Shown: positions 50,455-61,722 of the stretch, in pieces
Position numbering within the stretch: position 1 is the first letter of the stretch
How the letters are laid out: every line of letters starts with the position of its first letter
Origin: Tritrichomonas musculus
Taxonomy: Eukaryota; Parabasalia; Tritrichomonadida; Tritrichomonadidae
Reading direction: 5' to 3'
Length of the DNA: 64,000 nucleotides
Assembly (NCBI GenBank): GCA_039105265.1
Contig: JAPFFF010000003.1
Span: 7,440,001-7,504,000 of the forward strand
Program-made: the position numbers and the translations under genes
Notes under the pieces: generated by a model
Seen by the model: only the letters and a program-made list of their open reading frames with translations
Databases searched by the model: none
Told to the model about the DNA's origin: nothing

Positions 50455-51124
50455 ATGAATAAATTATTTCAAATTTCTATTCTTTCAATTTTGATAAGTT
50501 CTTTCAAAAACACTAAAATTTTCAAATTTATATAATTATTCAAAATAAAATATCTCTTTTTCCTAAAACTTAAATTTTTGAATTCCACTGAGGAACAACA
50601 TTAGAAAAGAGCTATTATAAACGATTTAACTATTTTTAAAAAAAAAAAAAAAAAATTGAGTAGACTTTTTATTGAATAATCTGGTGGACCTTTAATTTCT
50701 TTTTTTATGACAAGCCGTTTTTTTTTTCAAAAAGTGGATTTAACAATCGTTTTATGATTGTTTCTTTCTCAATTTATCAGAGATTTCTATATTTTGGTTG
50801 ATATTTTTGAATGAGTTTGTTTGAATGATTATTGAACCATTTGAATTGAATGATGAAAATTTCAAAAAACAATAATAGTGACATTTATTCAGTGAGATAT
50901 CACTTATAGTTGGTAGACAAAAGTCAATTTCTGAACAAAAATTGGTTTCATTTTTATGATAATTTCAATAAATTTATTTTATTTTTAAGAATGTATTGAG
51001 ATACCCTTTGAATGCTTCTTATATATAATTTGTAATCTTGACATTTTATAATTTTAGATCCATCATAAGAATAAAATATTTTGAAATTAAATTTTTATTA
51101 TGAAAAAAAAAAGTTTAGTAAAGA
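50455..51124. other. Intergenic between convergent genes
   Basis: AT-rich; poly-A at about 50639-50654. A CAAAAAGTGG motif at about 50738-50747 has no plus-strand gene after it. Confidence 0.45.
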
Positions 51125-53371
51125 TTAAGTATCAACGTGATTTTGATATTCATGAAGTTGATTCAAATCAGTTTTCATTCCAAACTCTTCAAGTGCAAAT
51201 TTATCATCTTTAAGAATCTCTGTAATTTGCTCGAATGTCAGTCTTTCTTCAGGATTCTGTTTCCAGCATTTCTCTATTAATTCCCAATAACAATCTGGTA
51301 TATTTTCTGGCCTTTTAGGTCTCTGACCTCTGCTAATTCTAGAGAAAAGCATATATTGATTAAGAATTTTAGAATCTTCAAATTCAACTGATTTTTCAAA
51401 CATTAAATATAAGCAGATTGCGTAAGCATAAACATCGACTGGGAAGCCATATGTTTCTTCATTGAATATTTCAGGTGCCATGAAAAGTGGTGTTCCAACT
51501 GATGATTCCAACTCAGTATGTTCATCATAAAATGTTGAAAGCCAGAAAGTGGTCAATTTAGGCTCCAAATTATCATCCAATAAAACTTTGATCAACTTAA
51601 GATTCCTGTGAAGAACATTATTTTTGTGAAGCTTTTTCATTATCGCTGCAATACCAAATATGATTTTAGATCGAATTGTTGGATTCATTTTTTGATTATT
51701 CTCGCCTTTTGATTCCAAATAGTCAATGACTAGTTGTGAAAGATTATTTTCACTATAATAATTCAAAACTGCAATATAATCATAGAGTGAATATTGTGAT
51801 GTTTGAGGACTTGCTTTTGATTTTTCATCATCAGATAAACGGAAACGATATTTTTCTACTTTAATAATGCCAGGACCATCAACTCTAGAGATATCGACTT
51901 GCTGTTTAAATTGAATGGTTGAGAAATTATCAGCATGAAAATGTCTCAATATACAAATTTTCCCTGTTTTTTTATCTTTCGCTTTATATAAATCACTATA
52001 ACCAATTTTCTCAATAATTTCATAATCATCAATATTTGCCATAGTTTCATAATCTTTTACAAGTGGATGCTTTATTGCTGAACAGCCAAGAAAAGCATTG
52101 GTTCCGATTTGCTTTAAAGAAGGAGGAATTGTTATATCAATCGATTGACTGCAGCCAAGAAAAGCACAATCTCCTAATGAAGTTAACAAAGAAGGAAGTG
52201 CCAATGTCTTTAATGATATGCAGCCACAAAAGGCATAATTTCCAATTGTTGTAACTGATGAAGGAATGTCTATTGCTTCAAGAGAACTGCAATCATTGAA
52301 AGCATAGTTTCCAATTGATGTTATTGATGAAGGAATTTTTACATTTTTGAGTGTATGGCATTTACTGAACAACTTTTCTGGAATCATTGTCATATCATCA
52401 GAATCAATATCGAGAGACACTATATGATAAAAGATGCATTCACCGAATGATTTTACAGAAGAAGGAATTGTTATTTGAGATAATAAAGCGCAGCTAGAAA
52501 ATACAGAATCTTCAATTGACGTCACTGAAGATGGAATAACAATTTCAGTTAAAGATGAACACTCAAGGAAAGCCCATGATTCAATCAATGTCACAGAAGA
52601 AGGAATTGTCACTTTCTCTAATGAAGTACATCCAGAAAATAAACATGAACTAATCTTTGTTAAAGAAGAAGGAATAATTACTTCTTTCAATGATTTGCAT
52701 TCACCAAAAGCAAATTCTTCAATAGTGGTGATAGAAGAAGGAAAAGAAATTTGCTTTAATGAAGAGCATTTTTTAAAAGCATATTCACCAATGAAAGCTA
52801 AAGAAGGTGGAAGTTCAATCTGTTCTAATAATATGCAATTTTCAAATGCACTTGACTCTATCGAGGTAACAGAAGAAGGAATATTAATATTCCTTAATGA
52901 ATTACATTGCTTAAAAGTGCCCCTTTTAATTGAAGTTAGAGATCCATAAATTAAAATGTTTTTGAGAGCATAACAATCTAGAAAGGCTTCACTATCAATA
53001 TCAGTTACAGAACAAGGAATTGTTATTTGCTCTAATGATGTACATTCATTGAAAGAACAATGTCCAATAGTTTTTAAAGAAGAAGGAAGAATTATTTCTT
53101 TCAATGCTACGCATTCTTTGAAAGCATTTTTTTCAATGGAAACAACAGAAGATGGAATAAAAACATGTGCTAAAGAAGTGCATTGAATGAAGGTGTATTC
53201 GCCAATTGAAGTTATATTTGAAGGAATTGGCATATATTCAAAATCTTTACAATTCAAAAAATTTTTTTCAATACTTTTTTGTTTTGATAATATATAATAA
53301 ATAACTTCATAATTGTTCTCTTCGGCAGCTCTTGATAAAGCTTCATTATCAAAATAATTAAAGTAAAAATT
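51125..53371 (-). pseudogene. BspA LRR and C-terminal pseudokinase half of a third split gene
   Basis: Open from 53371, no ATG near the start (nominal TTG 53257). It starts with the ankyrin-like pair EALSRAAEENNYEVIYYILS, then about seventeen 23-residue LRR_5 units (to about residue 400), then a kinase-like domain: IIEKIGYSDLYKAKDKKTG lacks the glycine loop, NNVLHRNLKLIKVLL has Asn for the catalytic Asp, TFWLS replaces DFG, yet SVGTPLFMAPEIF and CWKQNPEERLTFEQI are well kept. So it is a pseudokinase that keeps its C-lobe. The DUF3447 N-terminus is on the ORF at 53432-54604 in a different frame. This is the only LRR-pseudokinase order (LRR first) in the window; the gene at 37780-42861 has kinase first. 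Confidence 0.78.
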
Positions 53372-53431
53372 TCATTATTAAAAATTATAGCTTAAAACAT
53401 CATTAAAAAAATCATAAATGTTGAAACTGAA

Positions 53432-54604
53432 TTAAAAAAAATAATTTTCTTTTGAAATTTGATAAAAATAATTTTCTTTTTGAAATTTGATAAAAAAAAT
53501 TGAATCATTTAAAATTATTTTCTTTATAATTTCAAATTCCTTCTGTTTTAGAATAAAATTAACAATGTCAAAATATTTATAGCAATAGAAGAAATAAAAA
53601 ATGCATTTTTGATCGTATTTTTCAGGGAAAAATAAATAATTATAATAACGAAAAGCACTTTCAATGACTTCTTTATCGCACTCACACAAAAGCTGGCTTT
53701 TTTCATTCAAAAAATAATCAGCAATATTATTATGATGGCATTTAATTGATTCACAAATATACATTGTATGATGATGGTCATAAATATGAGAATTATTTTC
53801 TTCAAGTAAATGAATCATCATTGAACTTTTTGAATGAATCGCATACACAAATTCATTGTTTATGTTTTCATCTTCATTTGAGTGGCTTTTAATGTAATTA
53901 AAAATTTTTATTGATCCATAAAAGGCAGCATATTCAGCTAGTGTTGGTTCATTCTCAATCAAATATGGATTAGTCTCAAAAATTGACGGTTTTATTTTGC
54001 TTGAAAGTGGAAGATTTGAATGGTTTACATAATATACAAATTCATGAATTGAATCATTTCGAATTAATTTGCAAATGAATGAATCATTCTCGCCAATTTG
54101 CCTTTTTTCTTCAAAACTGTCAAATATATTTGGATCAATCTTTAAAAGATCATTTTCAATTTTTTGAACTTTTTCAATATCAAAAAACGGTTTGAGTTCT
54201 GGATAGAAAAAGTGGTGAATATTCACCATTCTGAACAAAAGATCAGCAATGCTTGAATCAACAACTAATATCTCCTTTTTGAATAGAAAAAAAAGAAGTA
54301 GTTTATTACTTATAAAAATATTAAAGAGCTCTAAATTTGAAAAGCTTTGTTTGATTTCTTTTTCATAGTAAAGGAGAATTTTGTCGATTTTGGTGAAAAA
54401 TCCGGGGAATCGGTGATGATTATTGCTAATATTTATTAGTAAAAGAAGAAAATGCTCAAATTCTTGCCGTTGGTTTGGTATTCCTTGTGTTTGAATAATT
54501 TTAATTAAATTTTCAAAATTACCAGGTGAATCATCATTTTCTATAAATGTAATAAGATATCTGTAGACTTCTCTCTTTTGATTAATATATTTCCGAATTT
54601 CCAT
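53432..54604 (-). pseudogene. DUF3447 N-terminal half of a third split gene
   Basis: 390 residues from ATG. Same family as 6389-7474 and 21816-23189: FEHFLLLLINISNNHHRFPGFF, IGENDSFICKLIRNDSIHEF, TLAEYAAFYGSIKIFNYI, ESIKCHHNNIADYF. The last residues contain a small duplication (FFIKFQKENYFYQISKENYFF). After its TAA the same frame continues FSFNIYDFFNDVLSYNF before two further stops, matching the ISKKILFLNDVF remnant of the first split gene, so the ancestral reading went on into the LRR half. The three N-terminal halves are more alike in their middle than at their ends. Confidence 0.8.
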
Positions 54605-55245
54605 TTTTTTTTTTTTTATTATTATTATGCAAGAAACAAAGAAATATGCTTTAAGTTTTTTTTTGTTTTGTCAATTTTTTTCAACATAAAAAACATGAGC
54701 AAATGCATATTATATAAATTTCCAACTTACAAAAAAGGTATTAAATGATACAAAATTATGTTTGCCTAATGTTATTAGTAAATAAATTTGGAAAAAATAT
54801 TTTATTTATGGATATTTAATTTTAAATAGCTAAAATTTATTATTATATATTATTAATATCATATATTAGATATAATTCAGTGATAACATTCTAAATAAAA
54901 AACTTATTCGCGAAGATATATAAGTTTTTAAAAAATTTTGACAAATATTTTGGAAAGAAAAAAATGGAAATAAAACATTTCATAGAGAAAGAAAAAGAAA
55001 ACTTTCCTAAATTATATTAAATCATCTTGATAAGTCCAAATGTCACTTTTTTGACTTGATAACTTAAAGATTTTAGAGAAAAAATATGATAAAAAATTAT
55101 CTTTATTTCATTATAACCATCTCAATTATTATCGTATTCAGTAATATTGAGAAATATTAAAGAGTAACCTACATATATATTCTTTGGTTTGGTCTATAAA
55201 AAAACAAAATTTTGTTTTATAATTGAAGATTTTTAGTTGAAATTT
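54605..55245. other. Intergenic, nothing recognised
   Basis: AT-rich spacer upstream of the DUF3447 gene and downstream of the actin gene, both on the minus strand. A poly-T stretch precedes the DUF3447 ATG. Confidence 0.5.
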
Positions 55246-56334
55246 TTAAGGGCATTTACGAATAATGCCAGGACCTGATTCTTTATACTCGTTGATGCTA
55301 ATCATCATGTCATTGAATGTAGGTAATGATGCCAAAGTTGAACCTCCAATCCATGATGCACATTGTCTTCGATGTGGTTCAACAATATTGAAACTGCTTC
55401 CTGCAAGCTTTTTGATTTCATTTTGGAGTCTTTCAATGAAATTGGTCATTTTTGTTGTTCCTCCACAAATCACCACATTATTAAAGAGATCGTTACGAAT
55501 CTTTTCATCACATTTATCAATCGATTCAAGTAAAATGTCAGCAATTCCTTTTTGACAGAATCCGTTGCTTTGTTGTTTAAATAGAATTTCTGCACAACGG
55601 AAAAGTTCATTACCGATTTTGATAACTTTGCCATCTGGTAATTTATAATCCAACAAAACTTCATGTTTTTTGACTTCTGATTCAAAATCAGACGATAGAT
55701 AACAATGTTTCTCTTTGATATCCCGGACGATTTCCTTTTGTGAGAATGAAGTAAAAATGTAACCACGTTCATTCAATAGTTTTTGAAGCATCATTGTAAC
55801 ATCTTTTCCTGCAATGTTGAGTGAAACTGAAGTATCTGGAATATAGTAACCACCAAAGATTGGCGTTGCCAATGATGACGAATCTCCCGAATTTAGAACA
55901 ATTCCGTTGAGTCTTCCAGCCGAATATAACGAAAGAACTGGACGTTTGGCGATATACAATGAAGGCACATTGAAAGTTTCGAACATTATTTGTGTCATTT
56001 TTTCTCGATTTTCTTTTGGATTTGTTGGATCATCGGTAAGAAGAACTGGATGTGATGACGATTCAATATGAAGTTGATTTTGAAATATGTAATTCCATAT
56101 TTTTTGAATATCATCCCAGTTTTCGATGATTCGGTGCTCGATTGGATATCTTACATTGAGAATATCAGCTTTTGAATAAGCATCATTGCTAACAAAAAAA
56201 TCATTTGTTTTTGGATCAGTACCCACAATTGTATTTGTTATGTAACAAGGGAGTGGATCACCTGCAAATCCAGCTTTGCATGTTCTTGTGCCATTATCAA
56301 TGACAATTGTACGACTTTCACTTTGTGATGACAT
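55246..56334 (-). CDS. Actin / actin-related protein, divergent
   Basis: 362 residues starting at the ATG of MSSQSESRTIVIDNGTRTCKAGFAGD; the frame is open upstream to a TTG but those residues are not actin-like. Phosphate-1 loop (IDNGTRTCKAGFAGD), TNDFFVSNDAYSKADILNVRYPIEHRII (actin [28 protein letters not shown]), LLTDDPTNPKENREKM, VVICGGTTKMTNF and the C-terminal WIGGSTLASLPTF...ESGPGIIRKC are all present. Odd points: actin's TGIVLDSGDGVTH phosphate-2 motif reads NGIVLNSGDSSSLATP, so Asp154 is Asn and DG is DS; the nucleotide site is altered. A paralogue of the main actins or an ARP rather than conventional actin. Upstream, ATTATCATCATTTCATTT before the ATG resembles the trichomonad initiator. 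Confidence 0.85.
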   Translation of the reverse strand: MSSQSESRTIVIDNGTRTCKAGFAGDPLPCYITNTIVGTDPKTNDFFVSNDAYSKADILNVRYPIEHRIIENWDDIQKIWNYIFQNQLHIESSSHPVLLTDDPTNPKENREKMTQIMFETFNVPSLYIAKRPVLSLYSAGRLNGIVLNSGDSSSLATPIFGGYYIPDTSVSLNIAGKDVTMMLQKLLNERGYIFTSFSQKEIVRDIKEKHCYLSSDFESEVKKHEVLLDYKLPDGKVIKIGNELFRCAEILFKQQSNGFCQKGIADILLESIDKCDEKIRNDLFNNVVICGGTTKMTNFIERLQNEIKKLAGSSFNIVEPHRRQCASWIGGSTLASLPTFNDMMISINEYKESGPGIIRKCP

Positions 56335-58048
56335 TAAAAATGAAATGATGATAATATTAAAATATACAACATTATTTTGATTAAGGACAATTTTAAAAAA
56401 CTCTCTCAATTTTAGGATTTTGAATGAATAATAGAAAAATTGAGAAAGGACATTTTTAACAAACTAAAAAAAAAAAAAAAAAAAAAGAGTTAGAATGAAT
56501 TAAGTGCTAATTATATTAATGCAATAAAAAAAATTACAGTATTCAATATCTAAGGAAACGATTATAGACGAGTCAAAAAGAGAAGTGCGAGAACTTAAAT
56601 AACGTATTTTTGTAAAATTTAGTATGCTCATTATCTTTGTATCTTATCAAGAATACTTTAATATTATTTTCATTTTAATATTAATAAACTTCTTAATATT
56701 CCATTTATTGGTATAAAATGAAATAGATTAATTATTCATCAAAATACAAATCATTTAAAATAACTGAAATTTGTTTAGTTATCTCGATATCTGATAAATA
56801 AATTAATATTATTTTTATATTTATATGATTTATTTAATATCATATATAATATATATTGGTTTTAAAGAAAAATAACTTTTTAAAATAATAATATTTGCAT
56901 TTTATAAAATATTTGTTTTATTTGAGCTTATTTTGAGGGATAGATTGAATTTCTAGGGGATAACTATTATTATATATTTATATATATAAATATATTATAT
57001 CATATTAAAATATAAAAAAATATCACTCGACAGGCGTAGCTCTATTTTAACTTTTATAAAACTTATTTTTTTTCTGGGGAAAACGTTATTTTTTTATTTT
57101 TGATAATTTTCGGTTCACTTTTTGATAATTTTCGATTGACTTTTTAAGAAGTATCAACTTTTAAGGTAATTCAATTTTATTTATGTTTTGTTTCTTTATT
57201 TTATTTATTTTAAAGTAATTTATGCGAAATTTCAAGAAATAAAAGACATATAGCACTTCCTAAATACTTATTCAAGTATATTCTATAAATATGAAAAGAA
57301 AATTTAATATGATTTTTCCATAAAAGAAGTTTTCATCAAAATTTATTGAAAAAAATTATAATCTACTTAAGTAAAGTATTTTCCATAAGTTAATCACTTT
57401 TTTTTCTAAAAGAAAGTATATTTCTCAATAATAATTGAAGATTTTTTTTTATTATTTGATATATTACCCAAATAAACTTTATATTTACATAAAATAATCT
57501 GTATTTATAATCATTTTCATTCTTTTTTCTTATTCCTATTTGATCAACGAGATAATAATTTTAGCTAAATTAATGTAAAATAATATAAAGAATATTTAAT
57601 ACACTGATATTAGATTTAAAATAACTAGTATTTATGTTAAAAAGTCAGTTACAGTTATCTATTTAATCCAAATATATTATCCTTATTATTTCTATATTCA
57701 ATAGTTTACAATTAAAAACTAAAATGTTTATAAAACTACACCTGTCGAATAAATAATTTAAATTTTATGTTTTTTATATTCTATATAGAGCAAATAATAT
57801 AATATTAAAAAATAAAGGATATTGGAGACTTTTTATAGTTCCCGAACTTCTGTCAAAAAGTTATATTTATAAACTGGTTAACAAAAATAATTTGGTTAAC
57901 ACTTTTTTTCATAAAATTGATTTTTATTTTGTAAACATTTTTGCTAATGTTTGCAAATTTTGGTAATTACGTATTGCAAACACTGCTTTAAAATGTTTTA
58001 AAGAACTTAATAAATTTTTATTTATTGATTTGAGCATATTATAAATTA
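56335..58048. other. Gene-free AT-rich DNA
   Basis: No coding frame, RNA gene or clear repeat. CTCTCAATTTT (about 56403) and AAAAATTGAGA (about 56434) can pair near the actin 5' side. A poly-A run is at about 56465-56485. Confidence 0.5.
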
Positions 58049-59165
58049 CCCTTACAAATTAACTGTCATTTTTTTTTGCGGAATAAACGTACGTAAAATT
58101 TTCATTTAAAATTTTTAAAATTTTTTTTTGAATAAACTCAATTCAAAAAAGAATTGTCATTTACAAAACATATTATTTTTTTATTTATAATTAGTAATCC
58201 TTTAGATTTTATTAGAAAGAAATATGCTTTATAAGAAAATCTTATTTTTTATGAAAAAGTGAATATAATCTAATTTTGAAAGAGTGATCGTAAATCATAA
58301 AATTCACCCATTTTTTTTATACAAGTTCCTTTGCTCAATTTCTACTTAAATCTTGCTTCTGAAACATCGAGACCAAAATATCATTACAGTTCCTAAGTGT
58401 ATAGATGATCTCAATTCGTTGCTAATTCAAATTTGAAAAATTATTCGATGACGATATTTATTTTTTTCGATTCTTTTTAATTTTATGGTTTTTACTAAAC
58501 ATGTTCTTTACAATCATTCTCTTATTATGCTTTTTATTTGACCCTTTTTGCTTTTTTTAATATTATTCAATAAAGATTGAAAATCGTTATAATTTGATTA
58601 ATTTATGCTTCCAACGTGCGTTTAAGATAATGCCTAAGTATAATACTTAAGTATGAATCTAAATTTTATCTCATAATCACACAAAAATTTCAATTTTAGC
58701 TTTTTTAAATAAAAAAATATAGAAAAAGTCGATGAATAATGAGAGTTAAATTAAAAAAATGGTATAAATAAATTTAATATTATTTATGCTTATATTATAA
58801 CTATAAATATTGGGATTTAATTTGAATTTTTAATTAATAAAAAAATTGTTAACGATTAAAAAATCAAAATTCGTTATAACTTGGGCATTAAATAACATAT
58901 GATGTAATGATTTAAATCCCCAAAGATTTTATCCAAATATTTGTTAAATATTAAGAAAAACCTCATTTACATGTAAAATCAATAATAAACGGTCAAAATT
59001 CTTATAAAAAAAAATTATTTCAAAAAAATTCAATGGGAATAAAAAGAATTGTCAGATTTTGAGAGAGAAAATAATATTATTTGTGAGAAAATTTTCCAAA
59101 ATTTTCTTCTTACGTTTACTCGTACGTTTATTCCGCAAAAAAAAATGACAGTTAATTTGTAAGGG
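58049..59165. mobile_element. Non-autonomous DNA transposon, 1.12 kb, TA-flanked
   Basis: Starts CCCTTACAAATTAACTGTCA and ends with its exact mirror; the terminal inverted repeats match over about 47 bp, through GCGGAATAAACGTACG on the left and CGTACGTTTATTCCGC on the right, with only one base of difference in the T run. TA lies outside each end (58047-58048, 59166-59167). No transposase ORF inside, so it would need a helper element of Tc1/mariner type. The near-identical arms suggest a young insertion. Confidence 0.85.
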
Positions 59166-59291
59166 TACTTTAATTGATTAAAATTTTCAAATTCTTCTTT
59201 AATTTTCTTATTACTATAAAATAACACAACAGTAATAATTCTGAACTGTATTATTATAATACAGTTAAGTAAAAGTGGTAGATCGTAAAAT

Positions 59292-59873
59292 GCCTTTTTT
59301 TCCGAGATTTACCTCTCAATTTTTTGAATATTTTTTAATCGTTTTCATAGGGGCTGTTTATAATAATTTTTATTGATTCTATGTAAGCCCACGGTATGTT
59401 ATTTCACTATTCTTTTCGGAAAACAGCATCAATTGGTTAGAGACAAGCTGATATAGAGGGCTGAAAGATTGGCAGCTATCCCACATTTGATATTCTTTTC
59501 CATTTAATATTTATATAGTGAACGTTTTTTAAATTCAAATTAGCCATCAAAGCATGCTTTATGCAACGATTCTGCTCCTTTATAATGAAAATTAAAAAGA
59601 ATTGAAGCTATTGCAACACATATATTTCAACATTAGTAATAAGTCACAGAATTTTTATTGCCCAGCTGTTTGATTTTGCATCATTCCCAAAAAAAGCTAA
59701 AAAGGCTTTGAAAAAACTATACTTTATTATAATAATTATTTCTTTTTTACATTATTTATATTTATGTCATTTTACTCCATTAAAATTTCTGAAATAAAAT
59801 CTCGGGAAAAAGGGAAAAAATTGTGTGTAAAAACTTTTTCAAAGCGTTTGAGAGAAAATCTCGGAAAAAAGGG
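59292..59873. repeat. Inverted-repeat element, about 0.58 kb
   Basis: Left end GCCTTTTTTTCCGAGATTTA then CCTCTCAA is mirrored at the right by TTTGAGAGAAAATCTCGGAA then AAAAGGG. A second, partial copy of the right arm (AAAATCTCGGGAAAAAGGGA) lies just inside at about 59799-59820. No ORF. Confidence 0.6.
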
Positions 59874-60587
59874 AAAAAAAAAATCTATCGTAAATGTTTT
59901 GGTTTAAAAACAAATATAAATTGAATTTTTATATCTATTAAGGTACAAATCTAGTACGTTTAGAAACCGCAATTTTTTTTGACACTTTATAAAGGAGCAC
60001 GACTTTGGCGGTTATTGAAAATCGTCGTTTCGACTTCATATTGAAATATTATATAGTATATTGGTTTTTAAGCAAGTTTTATATAGACCAAAAAAAAAAT
60101 CAATCGTAGGGGAAAAACATTATTCATGTTTTAAAAATCTAAGTTATCAAAAAGTTTAACTTTTCAGAACTAACGTACGAATTTTAATTCTAAACGTTTT
60201 TACATGTTTGATAGAAGTGGTGTAAATACACAGAAATAAATCGATTTATCGACAAATGAAAGAAAAATATCAAAGTATAAAAATAATTCAAAAAGTTGAC
60301 AAATTGAACGATAATTTATTTTCACTACTCAATTTTTTTTATTTTATTCATTTTTTATTCTAGTAGTTATATATTTGCCACGATTTTTGCACTTCGTTCA
60401 AAAACCGCGTCAAATATTTCCCATCCGCGACCCCAGCCCCGCTATGTCAGGTATGATCCCCCACTCCCATTAATGATCTTCCACTGGGCTTGTTCTCAGG
60501 ATTCCTCTCAACGCTCTGCTAGGAAGGAGGCCCCGTATCGTTAACATCAAAAAAGCTATAGAAAAAGTTGTTAATTGTGTGGTTTAC
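59874..60587. other. Gene-free DNA with an unusual GC-rich patch
   Basis: AT-rich to about 60370, then about 60375-60540 is clearly richer in G and C (CCGCGACCCCAGCCCCGC; GGAAGGAGGCCCCG) than anything within kilobases. No tRNA or rRNA fold recognised. It precedes the gene cluster of the last 3.4 kb. Confidence 0.55.
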
Positions 60588-61118
60588 TTAAAGGCATTCT
60601 TTCCAATCGTTTGCATGGCATTCAATTGGATAGTATATCCATCTTGTGTAAAATCCTATTCTATTAAATAAATGCTCTGCATATGAATCTAGAAATTGGT
60701 ACATTCCTCTTTGAGGGTCCAATAGGGTCCAATCAATTGTGGTATTTGGGAAAAATTGAAAGAATCTGGTAGAAATGCTCGTAAAAAGATTTTCATCGAA
60801 ATTGAATTTACATTTGACTATATCAAGGGTTGTTTCAAACATTTTTTGTCGAATTTCTATGCATTTGTGAAGTTCACGATAATAATTTCTGGTAAATTCT
60901 TGCTTTGGGCCAATATTGAATGGTGTATCTTTTGCTGTTACAATTTTGCATAAACTCTGGTACATATAGTCATCTTCATTTAAATCTAAATCTTCTGGGT
61001 GTTTATCGATAAGATCTGATAGGTTCTCTATTGGGTAGTTCTCTGTAGGCTCTACGTTGGACTCGGAGATGGCGAACATAAGTAAAAATGATGTGATGAG
61101 GTGAGCACGAAAAATCAT
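60588..61118 (-). CDS. Small secreted protein, unknown family
   Basis: 176 residues from ATG. The N-terminus MIFRAHLITSFLLMFAISES is a good signal peptide (basic start, hydrophobic core, cleavage probably after AIS or SES). The mature part of about 155 residues is acidic at first (DKHPEDLDLNEDDY), then helical with five cysteines (SLCKIV, HKCIEI, VKCKFN, IECHAN, KECL at the very end). No other membrane segment, so it is probably secreted or lumenal. It is divergent from the coiled-coil gene at 61266 across a 147-base spacer with a GC-rich tandem repeat. I do not recognise the family. Confidence 0.65.
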   Translation of the reverse strand: MIFRAHLITSFLLMFAISESNVEPTENYPIENLSDLIDKHPEDLDLNEDDYMYQSLCKIVTAKDTPFNIGPKQEFTRNYYRELHKCIEIRQKMFETTLDIVKCKFNFDENLFTSISTRFFQFFPNTTIDWTLLDPQRGMYQFLDSYAEHLFNRIGFYTRWIYYPIECHANDWKECL

Positions 61119-61140
61119 ATTTTTTATTTGGGTCCCTCAT

Positions 61141-61213
61141 GGGGGTGCCCTAGGTGTTGCAGGGGTGCCCGAGTTGTTGTAGAGGTGCCCTCTAAGTTTT
61201 TGGGGTGGAGACC
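61141..61213. repeat. GC-rich 20-bp tandem repeat in divergent promoter
   Basis: Three to four units of 20-21 bp, each with GGGTGCCC or GAGGTGCCC (starts near 61141, 61162, 61182, and a partial at 61202). It sits between two divergent genes, so it may be a shared regulatory array. Confidence 0.65.
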
Positions 61214-61265
61214 GTTTACCAAAAATCTAATTTTTTCTCGTTAGGTCATCACATCACTTTTTTTC

Positions 61266-61676
61266 ATGTACAGCAGGAAGCAAGATAAGCAAAGTCTTAA
61301 GGTTTTCAGAAAGACAGTACGCAGCTTTATTTATGATACAACAAGGTTATTGGAATTAGCTGATTCATTAAACGACGACATGAAAACAATCGAAAAACTG
61401 GAATCAGAAAATCGAAGGCTCACCGAACAAAACTGCTATATAAATGATGAAATTGATAAAAATCCAAAGTCCGATCCGATATGGGAAATGATGGTTGAAA
61501 ATGAGCTAAAAATTGATGAAAATCGAGATAAATTGGACGATTTGAAAAAAGAAGAAGAAAAAAAGAAAGTCCAATTGGAAACAAAAGCACAAGTGTTGAA
61601 TCAATTTGTCGATGGGTTACGAGATTGCTTCGTTGACCCACTAAATTTGAAGGAACCAGAAGATTCAAATGAATAA
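61266..61676 (+). CDS. Small coiled-coil protein, unknown family
   Basis: 136 residues from ATG. Basic N-terminus (MYSRKQDKQSLKVFRKTVRS), then long charged helices with heptad-like spacing (LLELADSLNDDMKTIEKLESENRRLTEQN; ENRDKLDDLKKEEEKKKVQLETKAQVL) separated by a Pro-containing turn (DKNPKSDPIWEM). Such a helical hairpin resembles prefoldin-like or small structural proteins, but I see no specific family. TCATCACATCACTTTTTTTC precedes the ATG closely and resembles a trichomonad initiator. The next gene begins 46 bases after the stop on the same strand. Confidence 0.65.
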   Translation: MYSRKQDKQSLKVFRKTVRSFIYDTTRLLELADSLNDDMKTIEKLESENRRLTEQNCYINDEIDKNPKSDPIWEMMVENELKIDENRDKLDDLKKEEEKKKVQLETKAQVLNQFVDGLRDCFVDPLNLKEPEDSNE

Positions 61677-61722
61677 ACCATTTACTAGCTAAACTTTTTT
61701 GAATTATTTATTTGTTTAAAAA

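Noticed and set aside
60375-60540. GC-rich patch as a structural RNA gene
   Set aside because: I could not find tRNA arms, rRNA core sequences or a convincing long stem; reported only as unusual composition.
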